Shown one piece after another: positions 32,275 to 40,830 of a stretch of DNA of 64,000 nucleotides. This stretch comes from Streptomyces sp. MUM 178J. Its GTDB lineage: Bacteria > Actinomycetota > Actinomycetes > Streptomycetales > Streptomycetaceae. The first letter of the stretch is position 1. Each line of letters opens with the position of its first letter. A program made the translations under genes and the position numbers. The notes beneath the pieces were generated by a model. The model ran no database searches, was not told the DNA's origin, and was given only the letters and a program-made list of their open reading frames with translations. The stretch is taken from NCBI RefSeq assembly GCF_022414575.1, contig NZ_JADWYQ010000036.1:9814-73813 (forward strand), in the 5' to 3' direction.

Positions 32275-34881
32275 GTGCCTGGCACAAATCTGACCCGTGA
32301 AGAGGCTCAGCGGCGGGCGGAGCTGCTCACCGTCGACTCGTACGAGATCGACCTGGACCTCAGCGGCGCGCAGGGGAGCGGGGACTCCCCGGCGGAGCAA
32401 GGGGAAGGCGCCTACCGGTCCGTGACCCGGGTGCGCTTCGACTGCGCCGAGGACGGTGCGGAGACCTTCATCGATCTGGTGGCCCCGGCCGTGCACCAGG
32501 TGGAGCTGAACGGCAAGGCGCTGGATGTGGCCGCCGTCTTCCGGGACTCCCGGATCGCGCTGAAGCATCTGCGCGAGGGCCGCAACGAGCTGAAGGTCGT
32601 CGCCGACTGCGCGTACACCAACACCGGTGAAGGCCTGCACCGATTCGTCGACCCGGTGGACGAGCAGGCGTATCTGTACACGCAGTTCGAGGTGCCGGAC
32701 GCGCGCCGGGTGTTCGCCAGCTTCGAGCAGCCGGATCTGAAGGCGACGTTCCAGTTCACCGTGAAGGCCCCGGAGGGCTGGACGGTGATCTCGAACTCCC
32801 CGACGCCCAAGCCCGAGGACAATGAGTGGCGGTTTGAGCCCACGCCCCGGATGTCGACCTATGTCACGGCACTCATCGTGGGGCCGTACCACTCGGTGCA
32901 CAGCACCTACGAGAAGGACGGCCGGGTCGTGCCGCTCGGGGTGTACTGCCGGCCGTCGCTGGCCGAGTTCCTGGACGCGGAGGCGATCTTCGAGGTCACC
33001 CGGCAGGGCTTCGACTGGTTCCAGGAGAAGTTCGACTACCCGTACCCGTTCGCCAAGTACGACCAGCTCTTCGTGCCGGAGTTCAACGCGGGCGCGATGG
33101 AGAACGCGGGCGCGGTGACCATCCGCGACCAGTACGTCTTCCGCTCGAAGGTGACGGACGCGGCGTACGAGGTGCGGGCGGAGGCCATCCTGCACGAGCT
33201 GGCCCATATGTGGTTCGGCGATCTGGTCACCATGGAGTGGTGGAACGACCTCTGGCTGAACGAGTCGTTCGCCACCTTCACCTCGATCGCCTGCCAGGCA
33301 TACGCGCCGGGCTCCAAGTGGCCGCACGCCTGGACGACCTTCGCGAACTCGATGAAGACCTGGGCGTACCGGCAGGACCAGCTGCCGTCCACGCACCCGA
33401 TCATGGCCGAGATCCGCGACCTGGACGATGTGCTGGTCAACTTTGACGGCATCACCTACGCCAAGGGCGCATCCGTGCTCAAGCAGCTGGTGGCGTATGT
33501 GGGGATGGAAGAGTTCTTCCGGGGCGTGCAGGCCTACTTCAAGCGCCACGCCTTCGGCAACACCCGGCTGTCCGATCTGCTCGGCGCGCTGGAGGAGACC
33601 AGCGGCCGTGATCTGAAGGCGTGGTCGAAGGCGTGGCTGGAGACTGCGGGGATCAACATCCTGCGGCCCGAGATCGAAGTGGACACAGCAGGCCCGGACG
33701 GCGTGATCACGTCCTTCGCGGTGCGCCAGGAGGCCCCGGCGCTGCCGGCGGGGGCCAAGGGCGAGCCCCTGCTGCGGCCGCACCGGATCGCGATCGGATG
33801 CTACGACCTGGACGAGGCCGGCCGGCTGGTGCGCACCCACCGGATCGAGCTGGACGTGGACGGCGAGCTGACCCCCGTGGCCGAGCTGACCGGCCGCAGG
33901 CGTCCGGCCGTCGTCCTGCTCAACGACGACGATCTGTCGTACGCCAAGGTGCGGCTGGACGAGGTCTCGCTGAAGACGGTCACCGAGCATCTGGGCGACT
34001 TCACCGAGTCGCTGCCGCGGGCGCTGTGCTGGGCCTCCGCCTGGGACATGACCCGCGACGGCGAGCTGGCCGCGCGCGACTATCTGGCGCTGGTGCTGTC
34101 GGGCATCGTCAAGGAGTCGGACATCGGCGTGGTGCAGTCCCTGCACCGGCAGGTGAAGCTGGCGATCGATCTGTACGCGGCGCCGGAGTGGCGCGAGGCG
34201 GGGCTGACGCAGTGGACTGAGGCGACGCTGGCGCATCTGCGCACGGCTGAGCCGGGCAGCGACCACCAGCTCGCCTGGGCGCGGGCCTTCGCCGCCACCG
34301 CCCGCACCCCGCAGCAGACCGAGCTGCTGCGCGCGCTGCTGGACGGCGCCGAGACGATCGAGGGCCTGGCAGTGGACGCCGAGCTGCGCTGGGCGTTCGT
34401 GGAGCGGCTGGCAGCGGTGGGCGACTTCGAGGAGGAGCACATCGCGGCGGAGTACGAGCGGGACAGGACGGCCGCCGGTGAGCGCCATGCGGCCACCGCC
34501 CGGGCGGCGCGGCCGACCCAGGAGGCGAAGGCGGAGGCGTGGGCGTCGGTCGTGGAGTCCGACACGCTGCCGAACGCCATGCAGGAGGCGGTGATCTCCG
34601 GGTTCCTCCAGAGCGACCAGCGCGAGCTGCTCGCCCTGTACAGCGAGAAGTACTTCGCGGCGGTCAAGGGCGTGTGGGAGACGCGCAGCCATGAGATCGC
34701 CCAGCAGATCGCGGTCGGTCTGTACCCGACGCTCCAAATCACACAGGACACTCTGGACGCAACCGACGCCTGGCTGGATTCAGCCGAACCGAGCGCGGCC
34801 CTGCGGCGGCTCGTCCTGGAGTCGCGGTCGGGCGTGGAGCGTGCGCTGAAGGCGCAGGCTGCGGACGCGGCCGCCGCCTGA
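32275..34881 (+). CDS. pepN: Aminopeptidase N, copy 2 (M1 family)
   Basis: The second M1 aminopeptidase in the window, 868 residues. It has GAMENAGAVTIRDQYVF, the zinc motif [13 protein letters not shown] (His307, Glu308, His311) and NESFATF with the third ligand. It begins MPGTNLTREEAQRRAELL, almost the same N terminus as copy 1, and aligns with it over its full length. The GTG at 32275 follows a GAGGAG site. Copy 2 has the canonical W-W-N-D-L-W-L-N-E-S active-site run, while copy 1 has [10 protein letters not shown]. Probably one is the housekeeping enzyme and the other a lineage-specific paralogue. Confidence 0.95.
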   Translation: MPGTNLTREEAQRRAELLTVDSYEIDLDLSGAQGSGDSPAEQGEGAYRSVTRVRFDCAEDGAETFIDLVAPAVHQVELNGKALDVAAVFRDSRIALKHLREGRNELKVVADCAYTNTGEGLHRFVDPVDEQAYLYTQFEVPDARRVFASFEQPDLKATFQFTVKAPEGWTVISNSPTPKPEDNEWRFEPTPRMSTYVTALIVGPYHSVHSTYEKDGRVVPLGVYCRPSLAEFLDAEAIFEVTRQGFDWFQEKFDYPYPFAKYDQLFVPEFNAGAMENAGAVTIRDQYVFRSKVTDAAYEVRAEAILHELAHMWFGDLVTMEWWNDLWLNESFATFTSIACQAYAPGSKWPHAWTTFANSMKTWAYRQDQLPSTHPIMAEIRDLDDVLVNFDGITYAKGASVLKQLVAYVGMEEFFRGVQAYFKRHAFGNTRLSDLLGALEETSGRDLKAWSKAWLETAGINILRPEIEVDTAGPDGVITSFAVRQEAPALPAGAKGEPLLRPHRIAIGCYDLDEAGRLVRTHRIELDVDGELTPVAELTGRRRPAVVLLNDDDLSYAKVRLDEVSLKTVTEHLGDFTESLPRALCWASAWDMTRDGELAARDYLALVLSGIVKESDIGVVQSLHRQVKLAIDLYAAPEWREAGLTQWTEATLAHLRTAEPGSDHQLAWARAFAATARTPQQTELLRALLDGAETIEGLAVDAELRWAFVERLAAVGDFEEEHIAAEYERDRTAAGERHAATARAARPTQEAKAEAWASVVESDTLPNAMQEAVISGFLQSDQRELLALYSEKYFAAVKGVWETRSHEIAQQIAVGLYPTLQITQDTLDATDAWLDSAEPSAALRRLVLESRSGVERALKAQAADAAAA

Positions 34882-34905
34882 CCTCGAACGCTGCCGTCGC
34901 TTCAG

Positions 34906-34937
34906 GGGCGCGGAGGGCCGGACGGCCCTCCGCGCCC
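34906..34937 (+). terminator. Terminator after pepN copy 2
   Basis: A perfect 15-bp stem GGGCGCGGAGGGCCG / CGGCCCTCCGCGCCC with a two-base loop begins 25 bases after the stop and isolates the conservon from the upstream gene. Confidence 0.85.
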
Positions 34938-35097
34938 TCGGCGTTGCGGTATCACCAAATGCCCGTTTGCGGGCGGCTTGCAGCAGGCAGGGACCGTTCC
35001 GTTTTTATGACCCGGCGTCAACCCCCGTCCAAATGAACGACTATGCTCGCTCAGCGTTGTCCGATGATCCTTTTCGTTCGATCGTTTGAGGGTGCTG

Positions 35098-36720
35098 ATG
35101 GCCCGTGAGGAATCGTCGCCTGGAAATGGAAGCCGCGGGTCCGCCTCCGCCCCGGCAACCTTCGGGTGGCTGCTGCCCGCTGTGCTGACCGCCGTCGCCA
35201 CGGCCGTCACCACGGCTCTGGCCGCGGACGCGGCACGTGTGCCCGTCGCGGTCGTCGGAGGAATCGCGACCGTCGCAGTCGCCGCCATCGGCGCCGAAGC
35301 CGCCCGGCGCGGCCGGGCCATCGACGGGCTCCGCCGTCGAATAGCCGAGCGGGAGGCGTTACTGTCCGAACGGGACGCCGAGACCGCTCATCTCGCCGGA
35401 AACCTGCTGCCGGAGGCCGTGGAACGGCTCCGCAAGGGGGACTTCCCCGAAGACGTGCTCAACGCACTGCCCGCCCCCGACGCCCACCAGGCGGTCGTGC
35501 GCACGGTCGTCGACGCCGTCGTCGCCGAAGAGGATCTGCGCGACTCGGCACAGCGCGCCTTCGTCAACATCGCCCGCCGTGTGCAGGCCATCGTCCACCA
35601 GCAGGCCCAGGAACTGCGGGAGATGGAGGACCGGCACGGCAAGTCGCCCGAGGTCTTCGGCGACCTGCTGCGCATCGACCACGGCACCGCCCTGATCGGC
35701 CGGCTCGCCGACTCCATCGCCGTGCTCGGCGGCGCGCGGCCGGGCCGCCAGTGGAGCAGGGCCGTACCGCTCTACAGCGTGCTGCGCGGCGCCATGTCTC
35801 GGATCATCGACTACCAGCGGGTCGAGCTGCACTCCGTCTCCGAGGTGGCCGTCGTCGGCTCCGCCGTCGAACCGCTGATCCACGCGCTCGCCGAGCTGCT
35901 GGACAACGCCACCCGCTACTCGCCGCCGCAGGCCAAGGTCCATCTCACCGCCGTCGAGGTGCAGTCGGGCATCGCGATCGAGATCGAGGACGGCGGCGTC
36001 TCCATGAGCGAGGAGGCCCGCAGGCGGGCCGAGCGGACGCTGCGCCAGGCCCAGCAGGGTCTCGACCTCACCGACCTGGGGGAGACCCCGCGCCTGGGCC
36101 TGGCGGTGGTGGGACGGCTGGCGCAGGCGTACGGCTTCCAGGTCTCGCTGCGCTCCTCCGCATACGGGGGTGTGCGCGCCGTCCTGGTGGTGCCGCAGGG
36201 CCTGATCACCGCCGCCGCGTCCGCGACCGGCCTCGCACACGGCATCGGCGCGTCCTCCGGGCCGCGGGCGACGGCCACACCGGGCGCCGCGCCCGCTCCC
36301 GTCCAGACCCCGGCCACGGCCGTGGCCACGGCCCGGCCGGTCGGCGGCCCGACGGCGGCCGAGGGCCCGGCCCCCCTGGTGACCGAGCGCACGGCGAACG
36401 GACTGCCGCAGCGCCGCCGCAAGCAGCGCGTCACCGCGGCTGCGGACGAGAGGGCGGCCGGCGAGGGGGCGATGGCGGCCGGCCGACGCCCCGGGGCCGC
36501 GGCCGACGCCGCCGGGTCATGGCCGGGCGCCGGACAGGGGCCCGGTCCGGCAGGGGGACATGAGCCCGGCCACGGCTCAGGGCAGCCGTCCGATCACCGG
36601 TCCGGGGCCGAGAACAGACCCGCACCGCCGCAGGTGCAGCCCGGCATGTGGCTGGCCGCCTTCCAGAACGGCGTGTCCGGGGAGACCACCGAAGCGAGCA
36701 AGGGGAACACACAGCCATGA
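35098..36720 (+). CDS. cvnA: Conservon sensor-like histidine kinase CvnA
   Basis: First gene of a conservon, the four-gene module of streptomycetes thought to form a membrane complex resembling a eukaryotic G-protein-coupled system. The 540-residue protein has an N-terminal membrane region (FGWLLPAVLTAVATAVTTAL, then VAVVGGIATVAVAAIG), a coiled linker and a GHKL ATPase domain: N box LAELLDNATRYSPP, G1 IEDGGVSMSEE, G2 RLGLAVVGRLAQAYG. The C-terminal 150 residues are a disordered Ala/Pro/Gly tail. The ATG at 35098 follows GAGGG; a TTG at 35086 is in frame but less likely. Codon 88 (35359-35361) is TTA, the rare bldA-dependent leucine codon. Confidence 0.93.
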   Translation: MAREESSPGNGSRGSASAPATFGWLLPAVLTAVATAVTTALAADAARVPVAVVGGIATVAVAAIGAEAARRGRAIDGLRRRIAEREALLSERDAETAHLAGNLLPEAVERLRKGDFPEDVLNALPAPDAHQAVVRTVVDAVVAEEDLRDSAQRAFVNIARRVQAIVHQQAQELREMEDRHGKSPEVFGDLLRIDHGTALIGRLADSIAVLGGARPGRQWSRAVPLYSVLRGAMSRIIDYQRVELHSVSEVAVVGSAVEPLIHALAELLDNATRYSPPQAKVHLTAVEVQSGIAIEIEDGGVSMSEEARRRAERTLRQAQQGLDLTDLGETPRLGLAVVGRLAQAYGFQVSLRSSAYGGVRAVLVVPQGLITAAASATGLAHGIGASSGPRATATPGAAPAPVQTPATAVATARPVGGPTAAEGPAPLVTERTANGLPQRRRKQRVTAAADERAAGEGAMAAGRRPGAAADAAGSWPGAGQGPGPAGGHEPGHGSGQPSDHRSGAENRPAPPQVQPGMWLAAFQNGVSGETTEASKGNTQP

Positions 36721-37121
36721 TTCAGCAGCAGGCCAACATGGACTGGATGCTCAAGGACCTCGCCGAAGGCGTGCCGCAGACCAGGCATGTCGTGGTGCTC
36801 TCGGCCGACGGTCTGCGCATGGCCCAGCACGGCGCCGACGACGACACCGCCGACCGGCTGGCGGCCGCCTGCGCCGGGCTGCAGTCCCTCGCGAGCGCGG
36901 TCGCCGCGGAACTCCCGCACAGCGACGGCCGGATGAGACTCGTCGTGATCGAGATGGACGGCGGCTTCTTCTATCTCATGGCCGCGGGCGCCGGAGCGTT
37001 TCTCGCCGTCCTCGCCGACGAGGGCGTCGACGCCGGGCTGATGGGCCAGCAGATGCGGGACCTGGTCCTGCGGATCGGGGAACATCTCAGCAGCCCGCCG
37101 CGTCAGGACGGAGCCAGGTGA
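36717..37121 (+). CDS. cvnB: Conservon roadblock/LC7 protein CvnB
   Basis: A 134-residue protein of the roadblock/LC7 fold, the family that binds and regulates small GTPases. It begins MIQQQANMDWMLKDLAEGVP and contains the typical HVVVLSADGLRMAQ and RLVVIEMDGGFFYLMAAG strands. Its ATG overlaps the cvnA stop in ATGA, and its own stop overlaps the cvnC start in GTGA, so translation is coupled through the module. Confidence 0.94.
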   Translation: MIQQQANMDWMLKDLAEGVPQTRHVVVLSADGLRMAQHGADDDTADRLAAACAGLQSLASAVAAELPHSDGRMRLVVIEMDGGFFYLMAAGAGAFLAVLADEGVDAGLMGQQMRDLVLRIGEHLSSPPRQDGAR

Positions 37122-37465
37122 GCGACTGGGAGGAGACCAGTCCCGAGCGGCTCTACGTCATCACCGGTGGCCGCAGCGGAGCCTCCGCTCCGGCCGAACT
37201 GGACCTGGTCACGCTGATCGTGGCCAGGTCCGGGCCGAAGCCCGGCATGCAGCCGGAGCACACGGCCATCGTGCGGATCTGCCAGGCGCCGCTGTCGGTG
37301 GCGGAGATCTCCGCGTACTTACGGCTCCCGGTGAGCGTCGTGACGGTACTGCTCGGCGATCTCCTCGACCAGGACCGGGTGTTCGCCCGCGCCCCCGTGC
37401 CACCCGCCCGACTCCCCGACCGCGCTTTGATTGAGGCAGTGATCGATGGACTTCAACGGCTCTGA
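37118..37465 (+). CDS. cvnC: Conservon DUF742 protein CvnC
   Basis: A 115-residue DUF742 protein, third member of the conservon, with a winged-helix-like pattern (QAPLSVAEISAYLRLPVSVV, then VLLGDLLDQDRVFA) and the family's opening ERLYVITGGRS. Codon 68 (37319-37321) is TTA, in frame, so full expression should need the bldA tRNA-Leu(UAA). The start is the GTG at 37118 overlapping the cvnB stop; the gene end overlaps the cvnD start by 20 bases. Confidence 0.94.
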   Translation: MSDWEETSPERLYVITGGRSGASAPAELDLVTLIVARSGPKPGMQPEHTAIVRICQAPLSVAEISAYLRLPVSVVTVLLGDLLDQDRVFARAPVPPARLPDRALIEAVIDGLQRL

Positions 37466-38078
37466 ACAGGCTGCCGCCCTTGAGCGCGGCCCGCGGAGCG
37501 AGGATGTGCTGCCGGAGACCGCCACCGCCGCCGTGAAGGTGGTGATCGTGGGCGGCTTCGGCGTCGGCAAGACCACGCTGGTGGGCTCGGTCAGCGAGAT
37601 CCGGCCGCTGACCACCGAGGAGACGATGACCCAGGCCGGGGTCGGCGTGGACGACACCGCGGGCGTCGCCAGCAAGACCTCCACGACCGTGGCCATGGAC
37701 TTCGGCCGGATCAGCATCAACGAGGAACTGGTCCTCTATCTGTTCGGCACCCCTGGTCAGGAGCGCTTCTGGTTCCTGTGGCGGGGCCTCTTCGAGGGAG
37801 CCCTGGGCGCGGTGGTACTGGTCGACACCCGCCGCCTGGAGGTCTCCTTCGATGTGCTGGGCCGGCTGGAGGAGCGCGGCGTGCCCTTCGTGGTCGCCGT
37901 CAACTCCTTCCCGGACGCCCCCCGGTATCCGGTCGCCGAACTGCGGGGCGCGCTCGACCTGCCAGAGGCGGTGCCGATCGTGCCATGCGACGCGCGTGAC
38001 CGCGCGTCCAGCCGCGATGTGCTGATGACGCTGATGCGCTACCTCCAGACCCTCGCCACGACGCAGGAGGCGTCATGA
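37446..38078 (+). CDS. cvnD: Conservon GTP-binding protein CvnD
   Basis: A 210-residue Ras-like small GTPase with P-loop GGFGVGKTTLVGSVSE, switch region TQAGVGVDDTAG, G3 motif LFGTPGQERFWF and a VAVNSF segment where NKxD normally lies. The NKxD motif is absent in the usual form (VNSFPDA), as is common in this family. It is the proposed effector switch of the conservon complex. The ATG at 37446 sits inside cvnC, and its stop overlaps the start of the following P450 gene in ATGA, tying the signalling module to the P450 by translational coupling. Confidence 0.94.
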   Translation: MDFNGSEQAAALERGPRSEDVLPETATAAVKVVIVGGFGVGKTTLVGSVSEIRPLTTEETMTQAGVGVDDTAGVASKTSTTVAMDFGRISINEELVLYLFGTPGQERFWFLWRGLFEGALGAVVLVDTRRLEVSFDVLGRLEERGVPFVVAVNSFPDAPRYPVAELRGALDLPEAVPIVPCDARDRASSRDVLMTLMRYLQTLATTQEAS

Positions 38079-39541
38079 CCCCCGCCGAACCCACCCACGG
38101 ACCCCTTCCCGCCCATGGCTCTCCCGCCATGCCTCCGCCCGGCTGCCCCGCCCATGCAGCCGGCCCGGACCAGCTGCGCCGCCTGTACGGCCCGGAGGCC
38201 GAAGCGGACCCGCAGGGCCTGTACGAGGTGCTCCGCAAGGAGCACGGGCCGGTCGCGCCGGTGCTGCTGCACGGGGATCTGCCGGCGTGGCTGGTGCTGG
38301 GCCATCGCGAGAACCTCGAGGTGATGCGCTCGCCTTCGCGGTTCTCCAACGACTCACGCCGGTGGCGGATGTTCCGGGAAGGAAGGGTCACCGAGAACTC
38401 TGCGCTGCGCCCGATGGTGCAGTGGCAGCCGATCTGCGTCTTCGCCGACGGGTCGGATCATGAGCGGCTGCGCTCCGCCGTCCGGGAGAGCCTGGAGCGG
38501 TTCGACCGCCGGGGCATCCGCCGCTATGTCATCCGGTACACCGACCAACTGGTCGACGCGATCGCCGCGGACGGACAGGCGGACCTGATCCGGGACTTCG
38601 CCGAGCAGTTGCCGATGCTGGTGATGACGCAGCTGCTGGGCATGCCCGAGGAGTACGGTCCGCAGCTGGTCAGTGCGGCGCTGGATCTGATGAAGGGCAG
38701 CGAGACGGCACTGGCCAGCAACGAGTTCGTGGTCAGGACGCTGCGGACGCTCGCGGAGCGGAAGAAGGCCGACCCCGGGCACGACTTCGTCACGTGGCTC
38801 ATGGGGCATCCCGCCGATCTCACGGACGACGAGGTGCTGGAGCATCTGCGGCTGGTCCTGATCGCCGCGAACGAAACCACGGTCAATCTGATCGCCAACA
38901 CACTGCGACTGGTGCTGACCGATCGCCGGTTCCGCGCGAACCTGGCCGGCGGGCATATGACCCTGCCCGATGCGCTGGAACAGGTGCTGTGGGACGATCC
39001 CCCGCTGTCGGCGATCACAGGCCGTTGGGCGACCGGTGACACGCTCCTGGGCGGACAGCAGATCAAGGCCGGTGACATGCTGCTCCTCGGGCTCGCCGCC
39101 GGAAACGTCGACCCGGAGATCCGGCCCGATCCATCCATGCCCCTGCTGGGCAACCGGGCGCATCTGGCGTTCAGCAGCGGCCCGCACGAGTGTCCGGGCC
39201 AGGACATCGGCAGGGCCATCGCGGACACCGGGATCGACACCTTGCTGGCCAAGCTCCCCGACGTACGACTCGCCGTCGAGGAGGGCGAGTTGCGGTCGAA
39301 CTCGGCCTGGCTCTCCAGGCGGCTCCAGTCGCTGCCCGTACGGTTCACCCCGCCGTCCCCGGCCACGACCGGCGAAGTGGCCGCTCCCGGCGCGGAGGCG
39401 GACTTCGCCTCGACGACCCCGCCGGCCTCAGTGCGCCCGGTTCACGCGGCTTACGGGACTGCGTCGGGATCGCGGGAAGGGGCGGATCCCGGACCATCCC
39501 GGAACCCGTGGTGGAGATCCCTGTTCCGAATACGGGGCTGA
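38075..39541 (+). CDS. CYP157-type cytochrome P450 with degenerate K-helix motif
   Basis: A 488-residue P450-like protein. The heme-ligand segment is FSSGPHECPGQDIGR with Cys373. In the K helix the ExxR motif, otherwise near universal in P450s, is missing: the aligned residues are E302-Q303-V304-L305-W306. EQ.LW in place of ExxR is the recognised hallmark of the CYP157 family, which is usually found beside conservons and next to a CYP154. The I helix has AANETTVN rather than the normal AGxET. The C-terminal 70 residues after PVRFTPPSP are a non-conserved extension. It overlaps cvnD by 4 bases. Whether it is catalytic or has a signalling or structural role is open. Confidence 0.9.
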   Translation: MTPAEPTHGPLPAHGSPAMPPPGCPAHAAGPDQLRRLYGPEAEADPQGLYEVLRKEHGPVAPVLLHGDLPAWLVLGHRENLEVMRSPSRFSNDSRRWRMFREGRVTENSALRPMVQWQPICVFADGSDHERLRSAVRESLERFDRRGIRRYVIRYTDQLVDAIAADGQADLIRDFAEQLPMLVMTQLLGMPEEYGPQLVSAALDLMKGSETALASNEFVVRTLRTLAERKKADPGHDFVTWLMGHPADLTDDEVLEHLRLVLIAANETTVNLIANTLRLVLTDRRFRANLAGGHMTLPDALEQVLWDDPPLSAITGRWATGDTLLGGQQIKAGDMLLLGLAAGNVDPEIRPDPSMPLLGNRAHLAFSSGPHECPGQDIGRAIADTGIDTLLAKLPDVRLAVEEGELRSNSAWLSRRLQSLPVRFTPPSPATTGEVAAPGAEADFASTTPPASVRPVHAAYGTASGSREGADPGPSRNPWWRSLFRIRG

Positions 39542-39580
39542 ACAGCACCCTTCATGGGGATTCAGCGGGGAAACGACCCA

Positions 39581-39619
39581 TTGGAAACAGAGTGACGAGT
39601 GGCTACTATGCGCCATAGT
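39581..39619 (+). promoter_or_regulatory. Promoter of the terpene synthase gene with overlapping inverted repeat
   Basis: TTGGAA (39581-39586) and TACTAT (39604-39609) are separated by 17 bases, a good sigma-70-type promoter by Streptomyces standards. The inverted repeat ACTATG-CGC-CATAGT (39605-39619) overlaps the -10 box and would suit a repressor or activator. It lies in the 160-base gap after the CYP157 gene, 83 bases upstream of the start codon. The call is by eye. Confidence 0.55.
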
Positions 39620-39701
39620 TGATCACTGTGTGGCGTAAGCGGTGTGTGCGACGGCTGAGCCGCCGGGGCATATCGCCGCTCCAGAGCGAGAGGAAGGCCG
39701 C

Positions 39702-40805
39702 GTGCCGCCCGATCTGATAGTTCCGCCGCTCTACTCCCCCATACCGCCGGCGATCCACCCCCGCCATGCGGAAATAAACATCCAGACCATGGCCTGGGCG
39801 GAAACGTTTCGCATCGGCTCCGAGGAGCTTCGCGGCCGACTCGTCCGACATGACATCGGAACGTTCTCCGCCCGGATACTCCCGGAGGGCCGCCAGGAGG
39901 TCGTCTCCCTCCTCTCGGACTTCGTGCTGTGGCTGTTCGGCGTGGACGACGGCCACTGCGAGGAGGGCGAACTCGGCCGGCGCCCGGGCGAACTGACGGG
40001 CCTGCTGCACCAGCTGCTGCGCGTCGCTCAGAACCCGGAGTCCCCGATGCTCAGGGGCGACCCGCTCGCCGCAGGCCTGCGGGATCTGCGCCGACGGGTC
40101 GACCGCTACGGCACTCCGGGGCAGCGGGCCCGCTGGGTGGACGCACTGCGCGAGTACTTCTTCTCCGTGGTGTGGGAGGCCGCCCACCGCCGGGACGGAA
40201 CCGTGCCCGATCTGAGCGACTACACGCTGATGCGGCTCTACGACGGCGCCACATCAGTGGTCCTGCCGCTCCTGGAGATGGGGTACGGGTATGAGCTCCA
40301 GCCGCATGAGCGCGACCACACCGCGGTGCGCGCCGCCGCCGAGATGGCGTCGTTCGTCATCACCTGGGACAACGACATCCTCTCGTACCACAAGGAAGCG
40401 GCCGGCACACGCTACTACCTCAACGTCCTGCGCGTACTGACGGAGCACGACGGCCTCACCCCCAGCCAGGCGCTCGATCTCGCCGTCTCCCAGCGCGACC
40501 GGGTGATGCGTCTCTTCCTGCGTCTGAGCGAGCATCTGGCGGAGCAGGGCAGCCCGCAGCTTCGCCAGTATCTGCACAGCCTGGCCTGTTTCATTCGGGG
40601 CGCGCAGGACTGGGGCATCAGCTCGGTGCGATACACCACGCCGGACCATCCCGCCCCGGTGCCGTCGTCCTTCCGCGACACACCTGCCGACGAGAGCGAA
40701 GAGCCGCTGGACATACCCGTCATCGCCTGGTGGTGGGACCTGCTGCCCGCCCGGGCGTCATCCTCGCCGGGCCTGCCGAACCTGCCGGTGCAGCGAGCCG
40801 CGTAG
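39702..40805 (+). CDS. Class I sesquiterpene synthase, selina-4(15),7(11)-diene synthase type
   Basis: Cyclises farnesyl diphosphate. The 367-residue protein has the aspartate-rich motif DDGHCE at residues 82-87, the pyrophosphate sensor/linker/effector residues Arg178, Asp181 and Gly182 (LMRLYDGATS), the NSE triad Asn224-Ser228-Glu232 (NDILSYHKE) and the Arg310-Tyr311 pair (SSVRYTT). These numbers coincide with those I recall for the characterised selinadiene synthase of S. pristinaespiralis, and the surrounding sequence is closely alike, so the same product is likely but not proven. The GTG at 39702 follows AGGAAG; an in-frame extension to 39642 lacks similarity. A P450 gene follows after 25 bases, forming an operon. 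Confidence 0.9.
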   Translation: MPPDLIVPPLYSPIPPAIHPRHAEINIQTMAWAETFRIGSEELRGRLVRHDIGTFSARILPEGRQEVVSLLSDFVLWLFGVDDGHCEEGELGRRPGELTGLLHQLLRVAQNPESPMLRGDPLAAGLRDLRRRVDRYGTPGQRARWVDALREYFFSVVWEAAHRRDGTVPDLSDYTLMRLYDGATSVVLPLLEMGYGYELQPHERDHTAVRAAAEMASFVITWDNDILSYHKEAAGTRYYLNVLRVLTEHDGLTPSQALDLAVSQRDRVMRLFLRLSEHLAEQGSPQLRQYLHSLACFIRGAQDWGISSVRYTTPDHPAPVPSSFRDTPADESEEPLDIPVIAWWWDLLPARASSSPGLPNLPVQRAA

Positions 40806-40830
40806 CCGGATCGGAAGAAGGGAACCTTCG

